Shown here: positions 11,574 through 22,300 of the stretch, piece by piece
Layout of the letters: each line of letters starts with the position of its first letter
Numbering within the stretch: position 1 is the stretch's first letter
DNA from: Argopecten irradians
Taxonomy: Eukaryota; Mollusca; Bivalvia; Pectinida; Pectinidae
Assembly: GCF_041381155.1 (NCBI RefSeq)
Contig: NC_091134.1
Location: forward strand, 31,563,540 to 31,627,539
Direction: 5' to 3'
Length of the DNA: 64,000 bases
Program-made: the position numbers and the translations under genes
Notes under the pieces: generated by a model
What the model was told of the DNA's origin: nothing
What the model saw: the letters and a program-made list of their open reading frames with translations, nothing else
The model's database searches: none

Positions 11574-11893
11574 CATCCTCGATACTCCAGGGGTTCCGAT
11601 CACTTACGATCTCTACACCCCTGGACTATCTCATAGTGAAATTGAAGGCAGCTCAGCGGAAAACATTTGACCAATCACAGGCTAGCAAATATTTCATTTA
11701 AAGACTACAGAGAGAGCGACGCCTAACATCAAAGCCACACAGTCAACCACAGTGTACCGTTATACGGTTCTTTTGATGTACATCAAATGACTAAATTACC
11801 TGTTCTATTCTGTTGCCTCCAGTTTTACTATGAGATAGTCCAGGGGTGTAGAGATCGTAAGTAATCGGAACCCCTGGAATATCGAGGATGGGA
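11574..11893. mobile_element. compact MITE with long terminal inverted repeats
   Basis: The left arm (11574-11650: catcctcgatactccagggg ... ctacacccctggactatctc) and the right arm (about 11819-11893: gagatagtccaggggtgtag ... ggaatatcgaggatgg) pair over about 75 bp. The core is short (acagagagagcgac ... agtcaaccacagtg). The core and arms also match the ends and interior of the composite element at 6284-7592, so this is probably the minimal form of the same family. A partial copy lies at about 18200-18258. Confidence 0.85.
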
Positions 11894-11999
11894 TTAACTA
11901 TGTTGTAAATGAATCAAGGTAGATAATGCAAAAACTGCCAAAAGCGACCAAATGGCACCATTTGGAATATAGATTTTCACTCTTCCCCCCGAGGAGACT

Positions 12000-13094
12000 C
12001 CCCCGGACCCCATTTCAAATTTGGTACCATATACATAATGTACTGTACCTATGTTAATTGTTGAAATTGTTAATATGTTCTTTAACTTCGCCAATCATTA
12101 TACAGCAGGCATATTGTAAGTGTATACTTTACATGTACAGTTTCATTGCACGTACTATATGTACATGTATGGGTCACACAATGTCAGAATCGGATATTGT
12201 CAAATTATCAGAGTTTCTAAAATTAAAATAATTGTGACAAAATCAGGCATGTGACCTACATTTTTAGCGACCAGGTTCCATGTAGCAAATGCATACGTAT
12301 ACATTTGATAGGGCTAAAACTATTTCGCGCACCTTGCCGTTTTTAAAACTATATATCGTACATTCATAGTTCAACATTTTATGAAGGACTTAATCTGTTT
12401 ATGTTTATATGTCCTTGCAATTATTATGTCCATCAATATCCTTTTTAATCAAAATATTTTGCTGATCAAACTTAGGCGACGATTTGCCAACACTGAGAAT
12501 CTTACGTACATGTACTTCACGTAAGTTCATCACTTTATGTGTTCGAACAAGAATTTCATCTACGTCCTTGGTTCGAAACTGTATATCACTAGCTAAGAAT
12601 ATTTTTTTTGCTGGGAAAATGCGGACTTCAACTATCCATTGATGAGACATAACCAGTACGTGGTTTACCGTAACAACCTGTACGCAGTTAATATGCTATG
12701 CAGTTAATTTGCTTTTATAACTTCTACTAAACGTCCTCATTTATAAATTAAATTGTATGATAATATGTATTGATAATATTACTTTATATGTATCAGTTCA
12801 TATAAACATTACAGTACTAAAGATTTCCAGAAATTAACGGCAATTTTATGTTGCAATAAATATCATGTTTCTGATTGCAATAAATATTTCTATCTGTTAA
12901 AAGTTCATATAGACTGCAGAATATATGTATTTTCTCATATGTCTGCAACACAGCATCGTGTCTGTCTGTGGTCTGAATGTAGTGGACATATTACCTGGAC
13001 ACGATGTCCACTTGTAAAAAAAAAAAAAAAAAGAATTGAAATTGAACCTGTAGTGGACACCGTGTTCATACGTAGTGCACTCCGTGTAGCTCAA
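12000..13094. other. intergenic DNA, no gene seen
   Basis: A+T-rich, with an A-run at 13016-13032. No exon or clear repeat was recognised. Confidence 0.4.
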
Positions 13095-13515
13095 AAGACT
13101 TAGAACTACAATCGGTGCCTATTATTGCTAATGGAGCAAAGTAATGATCATGCAAACCATTATAAAACGTTTCTTTGTATTTTACCATACTTGCTTGATA
13201 TCGCTTACCTACTAGGGAATGAAACTGAACTACATAAAATATCAAATTCTCATCGAGGCATTATTTTTTACATAATATATATGAAGGTCTTTCTGAAGGG
13301 AATTTTTACGGCAAGACCACAAATTGTGAATTTGACGTCTTGTGAGCGGAACGCTAGATATTAAGAATGGTAGTTATGCTTGTTTTGGACAAAAATATGT
13401 AAATGCATGTATACGCATGAAATAATTGGAAACCTACAAAAAAGTGTAGAAAACTGTGTCCGAGTGATTTTCGGGGGCAGTGCTCCACTACGACACATAG
13501 GGACCAATTCGTACC
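13095..13515 (-). repeat. dispersed repeat, partner of 56520-56965
   Basis: The reverse complement of this segment matches 56520-56965 nearly end to end. Shared landmarks are gggtacgaattgg, cctatgtgtc, tgtaggtttccaattatt, aacgttttataatggtttgc and cattactttgctccattagc. A further piece at 14291-14331 matches 56498-56538, so this copy may be a longer element that also includes the RT remnant at 13540-13750. Confidence 0.85.
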
Positions 13516-13539
13516 CGAATCACAAGATGAATTTCATAG

Positions 13540-13750
13540 ATACTTAGGTTTAACATTTAACAAAAAAGGGATCATGGTCGGATCACATCTTTAATATTTG
13601 TGAAAAAGCTTCATCAAGACAGAACTTATTACGAACATTGAAACATAAACTAGATAGAAATTCACCAAGAACTTTATATCTCTCCTATATCAGACCAATT
13701 TTAGAATATACAGACATTATCTGGGATACCAGAATGGAACAGTTGACTTG
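13540..13750 (+). mobile_element. reverse-transcriptase fragment, decayed
   Basis: YLGLTFNKKG, then after a one-base frameshift near 13570 GSWSDHIFNICEKA, NLLRTLKHKLDRNSPRTLY and YIRPILEYTDIIWD. This is the thumb-region pattern of non-LTR retrotransposon RTs (an L-G-x-x-F/I strand followed by IRPxLEY). It is short, frameshifted and ends in a stop, so it is a remnant. Confidence 0.75.
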
Positions 13751-14331
13751 ATGACATATGCCGACTCATGATCAGCATCACAGTTGCTTCACCTTGCTTT
13801 ATTTTGCATAATGCCATACCTTAAGTGTAAATTACTTACACTTTGGAATATATATATATGCGACACTTTGATAATATCTTATTATTATATGATTATTTTG
13901 GAAAACATTGAATTAAATGAGTGCTAGGATATTTTAATTACTTTAAAATATGTACCAATTAAAATATCTTATTAGAAAATACACATTCTGTATAACTAGT
14001 GCTTCCATCAATTACTATTGTAAAATATGTGGGGCACTTTTATTTGATATTGTACAGTGTGTTTTTATATGAAGATTAAAAAAGTAATAATAATTATATA
14101 ATTAATAATATAAAATATATTAATGATTGCTTGAACTTAATTAACAAACTGTTGTATAGCTTATGATGTATCTTATCATAGGTATGAGTATAAGTTACCT
14201 GAGTTGGTGTTAGAGTTTGAAACAGACTATAACTAAACTTCAAAGGGTCCTCTACATAAACACCTCCCATTGTATTAACCAGAGTTGGTGTTCGGGGAAA
14301 GGTATGGTAGGCCGGGTACGTATATTCGTTC

Positions 14332-15890
14332 TAGGCCTATTTGTAATCTAGATTTTCATTCCATCCTGTGGGGTTCTCAGTACAGTACCTGTAGATTTAC
14401 ATAGATGTAGAGCAACTTCAGGTAATATCGACCCCTATCAATTATCGACCCCCTACAGTTAATATCAAAAATAACTCAATTTATGGTGATATTTTTGCCA
14501 ATTAATCTCCAAATTAACAAAGATTAATGCATTCGGATCATCTTTTGACTATTCCATAGTCTCAAGCAATAATGAAAACTTCCGAAAACTGACTTAGACG
14601 TAAGTTACTTTTACGGCATAGTTTAGAATCGATGTTGTTACGCAACAAGTTAGTAGTATGCACGACCCCCTACGATCACGAAAACGGATGCGGAATACGT
14701 ATTATAAGAGTTATCTTTCTTAGACCGTGAACCAAGTCACTGTCAACGAAAGTATATAAAGTATTGTAATCAATTTTCACGATTATTTTAACGATATTTT
14801 GTCTAAATGCACTGTACTGATATTAATACAACAGTGCAGTTATTTTTGCTCTTAGTAAAAAGAAAATAAATTATTTGCGATGGCTTTCTTGTTAATATTA
14901 TTCTAACTATTACATTGCAATTACATCTGTAATGATAATGATTTTGAGAAAATGAGGCACTGTGGACTTATTCTAGATGTTAACGACTTGATTAAATAAT
15001 TTGATAAAAAAGAAGATGAAGAGAGCAGAGTTAAGATAGAAAACAAACAAAAGAACGAGGGAGATCTGAGACATTTCTATAAAATTAGGAATTGACAGGA
15101 AGAAAAAAGAAAGAGAATTAGAAACAAACCGAGACTGAGAGAAAGAGTTAAAATTCAAGCAAAGTATGAAAGAGAATTAAGCAGTGACATCAAAATGTCT
15201 GAAACAAAATGACAGGATCTCAAATTCGATTTATAGGATGCAATGTTTTGTCAGGGATGTCATTCGAGCCATAGACCGTTTCCATAAATATGACATGTAT
15301 GCAGTCTTTGGTAGTATATCGTATGATTGGCTTTGCTAGCAAAACAGAAAATATCATAAGTGACCTGACTCTTATGCCAGACATATTTAAAATGTAGAAG
15401 TTCAATTGTGTATTTTACACGTAAATATTCGCTAGTAATAGCAATTTCTAAAAAAAAACTGTATGAATATACACATTTTATACGTTTAATCAATTATATA
15501 TTTTGAACAATTATATATACATTTTCTTTAATATAAATCAAGTCTCAGTGAGTGTTTGGTTGGTTGATATATCAGTTTCAAAGTCATCTTTTTATGGAGT
15601 TTTGTATTCCATGTGTCCCGCAAAAACGATAGTACATATATATATAGTCCCTGGATGCCAAGTTTCGTAATATGTATATGTAGATCTAGACTGGAACATA
15701 TTACATACATGTGTAATTATTTTTTTGATCTTGATAATACCAGAGATTTAAATATACTATTTGAATCTCTGATAATACAGGATTCATTTATTGCAATATT
15801 CTGTGCAAAATACAATTATAAAGCGGGTGTACCATTTTAAATGGGATTTGCTTGACAAAGTTCTCTTTACATTTGATAAAAAAACGTTTC
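14332..15890. other. intergenic DNA, no gene seen
   Basis: No exon with splice sites and no family resemblance. A purine-rich patch lies at 15005-15175. Confidence 0.4.
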
Positions 15891-15897
15891 TTCTGAA

Positions 15898-16394
15898 CAG
15901 AAACATATATACATAGAGATTGGCAACTCCTCCAATTTTACGATCGGCAGATGTACCTCTGTATGTGCTTAGGGGTTTTTAGATAAACTCTTAAATAGTT
16001 TAATATAAAAGAATAACTTTGATATGTTGTAAAAGTTCAGTAATTTACAGATGGTTTGAGTACGATTTTGGATGGAAAAAATAATATTTTAACTTATTTA
16101 TTAATAAAACAAAACGCACTTCCGGTTTTGAATGCCTGATTTTCGAAAAACCAGGTAAAATTGCTTATTTTCGTGTTTTCAAAAATCATATTAAATAACA
16201 TCAATCGGGAAAACTAAACACATCAAACTATGATATAACTGTTAATGTTTAAACTTTGTGTTGATGCAAAAATATCATGATTAAAAGAATGCACAAGAAG
16301 TTAGCCAAGGCAAAATGCCTATAAACCGGAGGTCCCGCTGCCTGTCAACAAAGACAAAGAAGGAGTTTCCAATCTCTATGTATATATGTTTCTG
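15898..16394. mobile_element. MITE with terminal inverted repeats of about 33 bp
   Basis: cagaaacatatatacatagagattggcaactcc-type ends: the left end at 15898-15930 (cagaaacatatatacatag, agattggcaactcc) is mirrored at 16362-16394 with one mismatch. The roughly 500-bp interior has no coding frame. Confidence 0.8.
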
Positions 16395-16410
16395 TTTTGA
16401 ATATAATTAT

Positions 16411-16437
16411 TTTTTTTTTTTGGGGGGGGGGGGGGGT
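16411..16437. repeat. T-run to G-run homopolymer junction
   Basis: About a dozen T are followed directly by about 15 G. The same arrangement occurs at 36871-36896. Such tracts are hypervariable and prone to sequencing error. Confidence 0.9.
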
Positions 16438-16915
16438 CGATAGAAGGTCTATATAAGATCCTGTTTCTCCAAAATAAGACCTTATTGCATAGCTAAACAA
16501 CACTAAAACACTCGTAAAAAGGCCAATTCAAAGCTTTTTTATGTCACTCTAGAAATTCCCGATTGCATTCTTCACTTATAAATTAAACATATGGGTTGAT
16601 AATAACTCAATATGCTCTAGTCAACATTAATAAGTAAAGTCTACTCGTATACTTTATTTCTCAGATCCTAATTGTTAGATTGTACATTTTGTATTACCTG
16701 AATTTTTTTTCGAATTATGAAATATGTAAATATTGGGACGAAACGTCTTAGGCTTCTAGTCGTACTACGGGCGAAACGTCTGGATACTGCATGGCTACTT
16801 CCTGTATGCTACCCACGCCTGTCCCTACTATTGAACTTTTACACGTGGAGTAATAAGTATATATCTATTATATGTATGACACAGTCTAGCTAGACAATTG
16901 ACGGACGATGTTTCC

Positions 16916-17029
16916 CTATAGTCACAGGGCCATGTATAGTCTCTGTATGAAAAAATAGCCAGAAATACATATTTATACTATTTCTGGCTATTTTTTCATA
17001 TAGCGGCTATACATGGCCCTGTGCTATAG
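16916..17029. other. near-perfect long hairpin
   Basis: The left arm 16916-16967 and right arm 16979-17029 pair over about 50 bp with few mismatches (shared segments cacagggccatgtatag and atgaaaaaatagccagaaat), leaving a loop of about 11 nt. It could be a minimal MITE or a transcribed dsRNA/miRNA-like precursor. Nothing in the sequence shows expression. Confidence 0.75.
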
Positions 17030-17440
17030 TCGTAAATCGTCACACTAATTTATTTGATCATAAAAATTCAATTTAGATCAAAGCTAAGTTTAGCGTTACC
17101 TACGAAGCCTATTTGAAAAGCGTTTCATTTTGGGTTTGCGTACCAATATGGGACCCAAGTGTCAGTTATATAATTATGTAATATATAACGAAACCCTAGC
17201 CAAATTGGAACGCTACCCAAAATGGAACACTTTTAATACATGTGATACAGAATTTTCAGTTTATAATCTAAACCTACAATAACTGTCATGAACAAAAATT
17301 AAGGTGCTGAATAGTATCTGTGACAATTTGTTTATGTCAGTTTCTTTCCTATATCACTTATTATCTCTGATTAACATGAAAATTACGAAATTGTGAAAAC
17401 ATCCCGGAAACGATGCCGTGCGACCTCCGTAAATACACTT

Positions 17441-18003
17441 GTAACAGGAGAGGAGAAAAATGTAGCAGCCAGACCGGGAATTGAACCTGTGACCCTCCGA
17501 ACACTAGCCGAGTGCTCTACCGACTGAGCTACCTGGTCACAGATGATCGACCCAGTCCAATCCCGCTACACTCCTCCCTCCTTTCTCGAAGACACACGAG
17601 ACCCTTCCAAACACCACCACCGTGGTTTATTTAGTTGGGCGCCAATTCTGTAACAGGAGAGGAGAAATGTAGCGGCCAGACCGGGATTCGAACCAGGACC
17701 CCTCCGAACACTAGCCGAGTGCTCTACCGACTGAGCTACCTGGTCACCGATGATCGACCCAGTCCAATCCCGCTACACTCCTCCCTCCTTTCTCGAAGTC
17801 TTCGCCCTCGAAGACACACAAGACCCTTCCAAACACCACCACCGTGGGTTATTGTAGTTGGGCCCCAATTTTGTAACAGGAGAGGAAAAAAATGTAGCGG
17901 CCAGACCGGGATTCGAACTAGGACCCTCCGAACACTAGCCGAGTGCTCTACCGACTGAGCTACCTGGTCACTGATGATCGACCCAGTCCAATCCCGCTAC
18001 ACA
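17441..18003 (-). repeat. three tandem tRNA-like units
   Basis: Each unit starts (on +) with gtaacaggagaggagaaa, carries a minus-strand tRNA-like segment (17464-17539, 17672-17746, 17896-17970) and ends with acccagtccaatcccgctac. Spacings are about 208 and 222 bp. On the minus strand, A-box-like (tagctcagtcggtagagcac) and B-box-like (ggttcgaatcccgg) blocks and a loop with ctagtgt are visible. The acceptor and anticodon stems contain mismatches, so I favour tRNA-derived SINE or pseudo-tRNA units over three functional tRNA genes. Confidence 0.75.
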
Positions 18004-18199
18004 CCATATATTGTAAAAAACAAGAAAAACAACTGCATAATGGGATATTTTTGACAGATATTTAACTTGGATAAACTTACAAATGTTGGAACTTTCCTTA
18101 AATGAATTCGAACATTTTTTATGATGACTAGACAATTTTTTATTAAACCAAATTCTTAAGGTGTTTCATTTTGGGTACTCAACAGGCCTGTGCTTGGTT

Positions 18200-18258
18200 C
18201 AGATGTTTTCTGCTGAGCTGCCTTCAGAGTGATCAGAACCCCTGGAGTATCAAGGATG
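18200..18258. mobile_element. fragment of the 11574-11893 MITE family
   Basis: ttttctgctgagctgccttc followed by gatcagaacccctggagtat and caaggatg matches the arm of the MITE (aatcggaacccctggaatat, cgaggatg). Only one end is recognisable. Confidence 0.6.
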
Positions 18259-18403
18259 CACAATGTACAATTCTGTTAATTACGGTATAGATCTAGTTTC
18301 ATAGTTATGACAACAGTCGGCACTTTAAATGTAGTCCTAGTTTTAAAAGGATTCCTAATTGCATGGTTAAAAAGCCTGAAGAAATTTACGGTTTGATATT
18401 TGT

Positions 18404-18735
18404 TTGCTACTGTAATTTTTAGCTCATCTGTTAGAAGGACAAGTGAGCTTATGCCATGGTACATAGTACCATCTGGCATCACCTTTTTTCTTTAAATGAC
18501 TTCTTCCAATATTGAGTGTGTAGTATTTAAGCAGTGAACATCTTTCAGTTGGCATTCGTATTGGCTAAAAATGCCAACTGAAAAACGTTCAATGCTTATA
18601 TGAATGCAATCTGCGCTTGGTAAGGTTGCATGGTTGGACTGGATTGAAAATGTAAATATACTGGGATGAAGGACTACCAAGTTTTCCAAATAACCTTCAA
18701 GGTCACAGGGGTTCAATATGCAAATTCAATGACAT
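18404..18735 (+). repeat. fragment of the aaggtcacaggggtcaa element, with a gccaactga repeat
   Basis: Carries the head (agctcatctgttagaagg), the aaatgacttcttcc segment and a unit with gggatgaaggactaccaagt and ttcaaggtcacaggggttca. It therefore belongs with the elements at 32284-32975 and 58801-60760. At 18530-18620 it is interrupted by an inverted agttggcattc / atgccaactga repeat that recurs near 34160-34735 and 45500-45720. Confidence 0.65.
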
Positions 18736-19053
18736 TTATACAGGTATTAAATTGGTTGGCTGATTCCGTTTAACATCCTATTAACACCCAATGTTATTTA
18801 AGGACAGCCTCCACTGTATCCACTAAAATGCATTTGGGTGGGCATGTGTGAATGTCTGTATGCTTTGGGAGGCTGTGGCATATTTGTGTTGTGTCTCCTT
18901 GCAACAGTGTAACTCTTGCCCATTTTATATTACTAACTCATTCAAATACAACAACTTACATGATAAGATATTGCCCAAAGGTCTTTTAACATGCATTTAT
19001 ATTTTTTTATTTCCATCATTTTTCAGATTTGAATTCAGCCATTATGGACCTGG

Positions 19054-19132
19054 GTTGTGCCTCCTTGACCCAATTGCTTTGAAAAAGAACTTGACAAGAG
19101 GATAACAAGTTTTTGTGTCAAGGAGGCACAAC
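19054..19132 (+). promoter_or_regulatory. hairpin in the putative IAP 5' leader
   Basis: gttgtgcctccttgac (19054-19069) is the exact reverse complement of 19117-19132, giving a 16-bp stem with a loop of about 47 nt that ends 18 nt before the predicted start codon at 19151. Whether this region is transcribed is inferred from the gene model only. Confidence 0.5.
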
Positions 19133-19150
19133 TCGCTGTAGGTCTTTATC

Positions 19151-19309
19151 ATGGAGAGGAGGTGTTCTGGGGGGAAAGAGCTATACAAGGAGTTGCCATG
19201 GATTTTTGATGGTGCAACAACTTGTAGAAACAATAATCATGCTATTCTGAAGCCATCAGATGTTGACGAGGGCTACGACGGTGATGATGAAAATGGATTT
19301 CACTGTGAG
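19151..19309 (+). CDS. IAP exon 1 (predicted start)
   Basis: ATG in frame with 53 codons and an upstream in-frame stop; donor gtatga at 19310, phase 0. It encodes [17 protein letters not shown] and an acidic end, [17 protein letters not shown]. No known domain. Included because exon 2 and exon 3 phases fit exactly. Confidence 0.55.
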
Positions 19310-22300
19310 GTATGAAAAAATATAACAGAGGTTCCTATATATGATATTGTAAATAAAACAGGGACATCTGGGTTTTTATCACATAATCCGCCCGACACCA
19401 GTGATTTCGCCCATGTTACATTTTTGCGTATGTCAGTAGTATTATATGACTTGGCTGGAAATTCATTGTGACATCAGACAAAAACAATCAAATGACGTCA
19501 GAAAAAAATATGTGACATCTGGATTACGAGGACAGCGGGACAAAATTGGGCCTCTGCTAGATTTCCAGAATACATTTTGACGTGAAATTCTTTGTTCATA
19601 TATATATATGTCAAATAGATTTTCGATTCAGTGTAAATGACGAATGTTAATTAGCCTTGAAGTCTTATATGGTTAGTCAAGATTTTTGGCAGTGTTTATA
19701 GCAACATGCTTGTAGAGTGCTTACTAGTCAAAGTTGTTCACTTGGTTTACAATAGTACCAAAAAAAATTAATCCCTATTCTGCATTTACATATTGCAGAG
19801 TTATCTGCCCTTGAGGGTAGGTATTGATTGTGTTGTCATGTGTGTACGACGTATGTCATACTTTTCAAAGAAAACAATGTAAATTGATCGAGCTCACAAA
19901 ATAATGACGTCACAATGGATACCTACTTGCAAGGGAGTTAACTCTGCAATATGCAAAGACAGAATATCTACTCTACAGATCCCTGCAAATCTATATAATT
20001 TTTTTACAGGAGACCAGCTTAATTGAACCTTTTAAAGGTAAGCTATGTATTCAACTTGAAACTTAAACATTGTCTATACGTTATGCCTGGTGGCCGGGAT
20101 GAGGGGTGGGGCCAAAAGGGATTGATTCGGCTATTTCCATATACCTGGTAAATAACTTTATCTCTGAAACAGAGCAATGGATAGCACTCATATTACATTG
20201 GTATTATTCTTATTGGGTGGGATTCAAAATTGTACAAATGGTGGGGCCTGACCCCACGTCAGCCTGAAGGGTGTGGCCATATTTATAAAGGGTCAGTTTG
20301 GCATTTTGTTATATAGATGACTAAATCTAAGGATTTGACAACTCATATTTCATTGGTAGCATCCCTATAGGGTGGATTGTGGTGATTCAAAATTGTAAAA
20401 ATGGTGGGACTTCATAACCCACTTGAGGATTGAGAGGTTGGGCCAAAAGGGGTCAATTTGCTATTTCTATATAAACGACTTCTTTTCTGAAACTATGTAT
20501 GCATGCGGTGGAGATTCAAAACTGTGCAAGTAATGTTAATTCAAACCCTTTGAGGATGTTGGGTGTGGTGCCCAAATTGGTCAGTTTGACAATATTTATG
20601 TGAACAGATTTGTCCCAGAAACTGAGCAATTGATATAACTTATACTTGACTGGTTGTATATTTTTGCTGGGGTTGGGATTCCAATTGAAAGAGATTTTGA
20701 GATTTTTGCTAAATTACCAGGTGAATGATACAAGCCCTTTTGGCCTCTTATATTTATGAAGATTGATATGCCAATTGCATTTGTCAATAGCACAAAATTA
20801 TTATATAACATAATGAAGTCAAACATCATTAAACATAGTCAGGGAAGCCATAATTAAAAATTTCTAATAATAACCTATCCAGGTATTCAAGTTCATTAAG
20901 TGTACTCAAGTTTTATTTAAGTAATGAAAATAGAGAATACATGGTTAGTATATCTTACAATACAAGGTTTATTTTGGTGTGAGACCTAGGAAAGCAGAGA
21001 TGACGAGGCTTTGCCAAGTCATTTCGGCTTTCCGTGTCGAGCACCATAAAACTTGTATTGTAAGATACTAACTGTGTATTCTGTTTATCCTGCAACCATT
21101 ATGGCATTCAAAATAAAAGCAAATTGACAGTTATTTACTTGGTTTCGCTCGAAGCGAGGCGCTTTGATGCGGAGGTAAAGATTCATTCACTAAACTGAAT
21201 GAGAGTGTACCCCTTTTTTCTGCTGTTGGAAATAAATACGGGCATTCAATATCTGAATTCTATTTATTGTGATATATCACTGAAACAAAATGAAAATACT
21301 CAAAAAACAATAAATACCCATTAAAGAATTACTTTACAATACGTAACTTTGCCATGAGCTAAGAAAAAGACGACACCCCCATACAAGATTTTCGATATCA
21401 TAAGAATGTGAATGTGAATGTGACGTCATGTTTTAGCGGGACTGAATGACGTTTCATTCATGTCAGATATGGAACAAATTCTCGTGATCGTATTGACGGA
21501 TAAAGCATTTCGTATTGACAGATAAAGCACATGTTTATCCAGCAGTAGTTATCGGTCAGTACGTATGTGGGACAGTTGCAGGATAAAAGATAAGTCAGAA
21601 CCAACAAAATACTTGACACAAAAAAGATAGAATCTGAACCATTGCATATATACGCAGATGAGACCATAAAGTTTCCATTTTGTATTTTGAGAATTGTTTT
21701 GTATTTTACAGGGAATGAACATCAACAGCGCTGCCATGGGGAGTGCCATCTTGATGATGCAGTCGAACAAGAAAAACTACCACAGTTGTGTAAAAAAAGA
21801 GAACATGAAAATGATGATTGTGAGGCAGTTGTTTATTCTGATGTTGATTTGGAAGACTGTTCAGATTTGGACCTGCAGGACCTGCGTAACGATTGTTGTG
21901 AATGGCCATATATTGAGAGCGCTGATCACCACTCATCTTCTGTCAGCAACACAGAAGTTGCGGAGCCTGAAGCCTTCATTGATATACATTCTAGAGAACA
22001 CAGAAGTGATTTGAACGAGAATGAAGTTGATTTGATATCTTGTGCGAATAGCTCATTTCAACCAGTGTGTTCCATTTGTCTATCACATAAAAATCATGTG
22101 GATGGTTTTTCCTTTAGCTTATCTTCATTAAATATTGGGCACTCATTAAATGACACAACATTATCGATTGGATCTCTGCAACCTTACAACATATTCCAAA
22201 ATGATGTTTCAATTGATCATGATATCAGAATGTCTGACTCTGGTCAGAGTAGGTCTGAAATATCCTTTAGGTTTTCAAGTTCTGAACTGCCAGAGGAGAC

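Noticed and set aside
17464-17970. Three functional tRNA genes on the minus strand
   Set aside because: The acceptor and anticodon stems contain mismatches, and the units share long flanks typical of SINEs, so they are called tRNA-like repeats.
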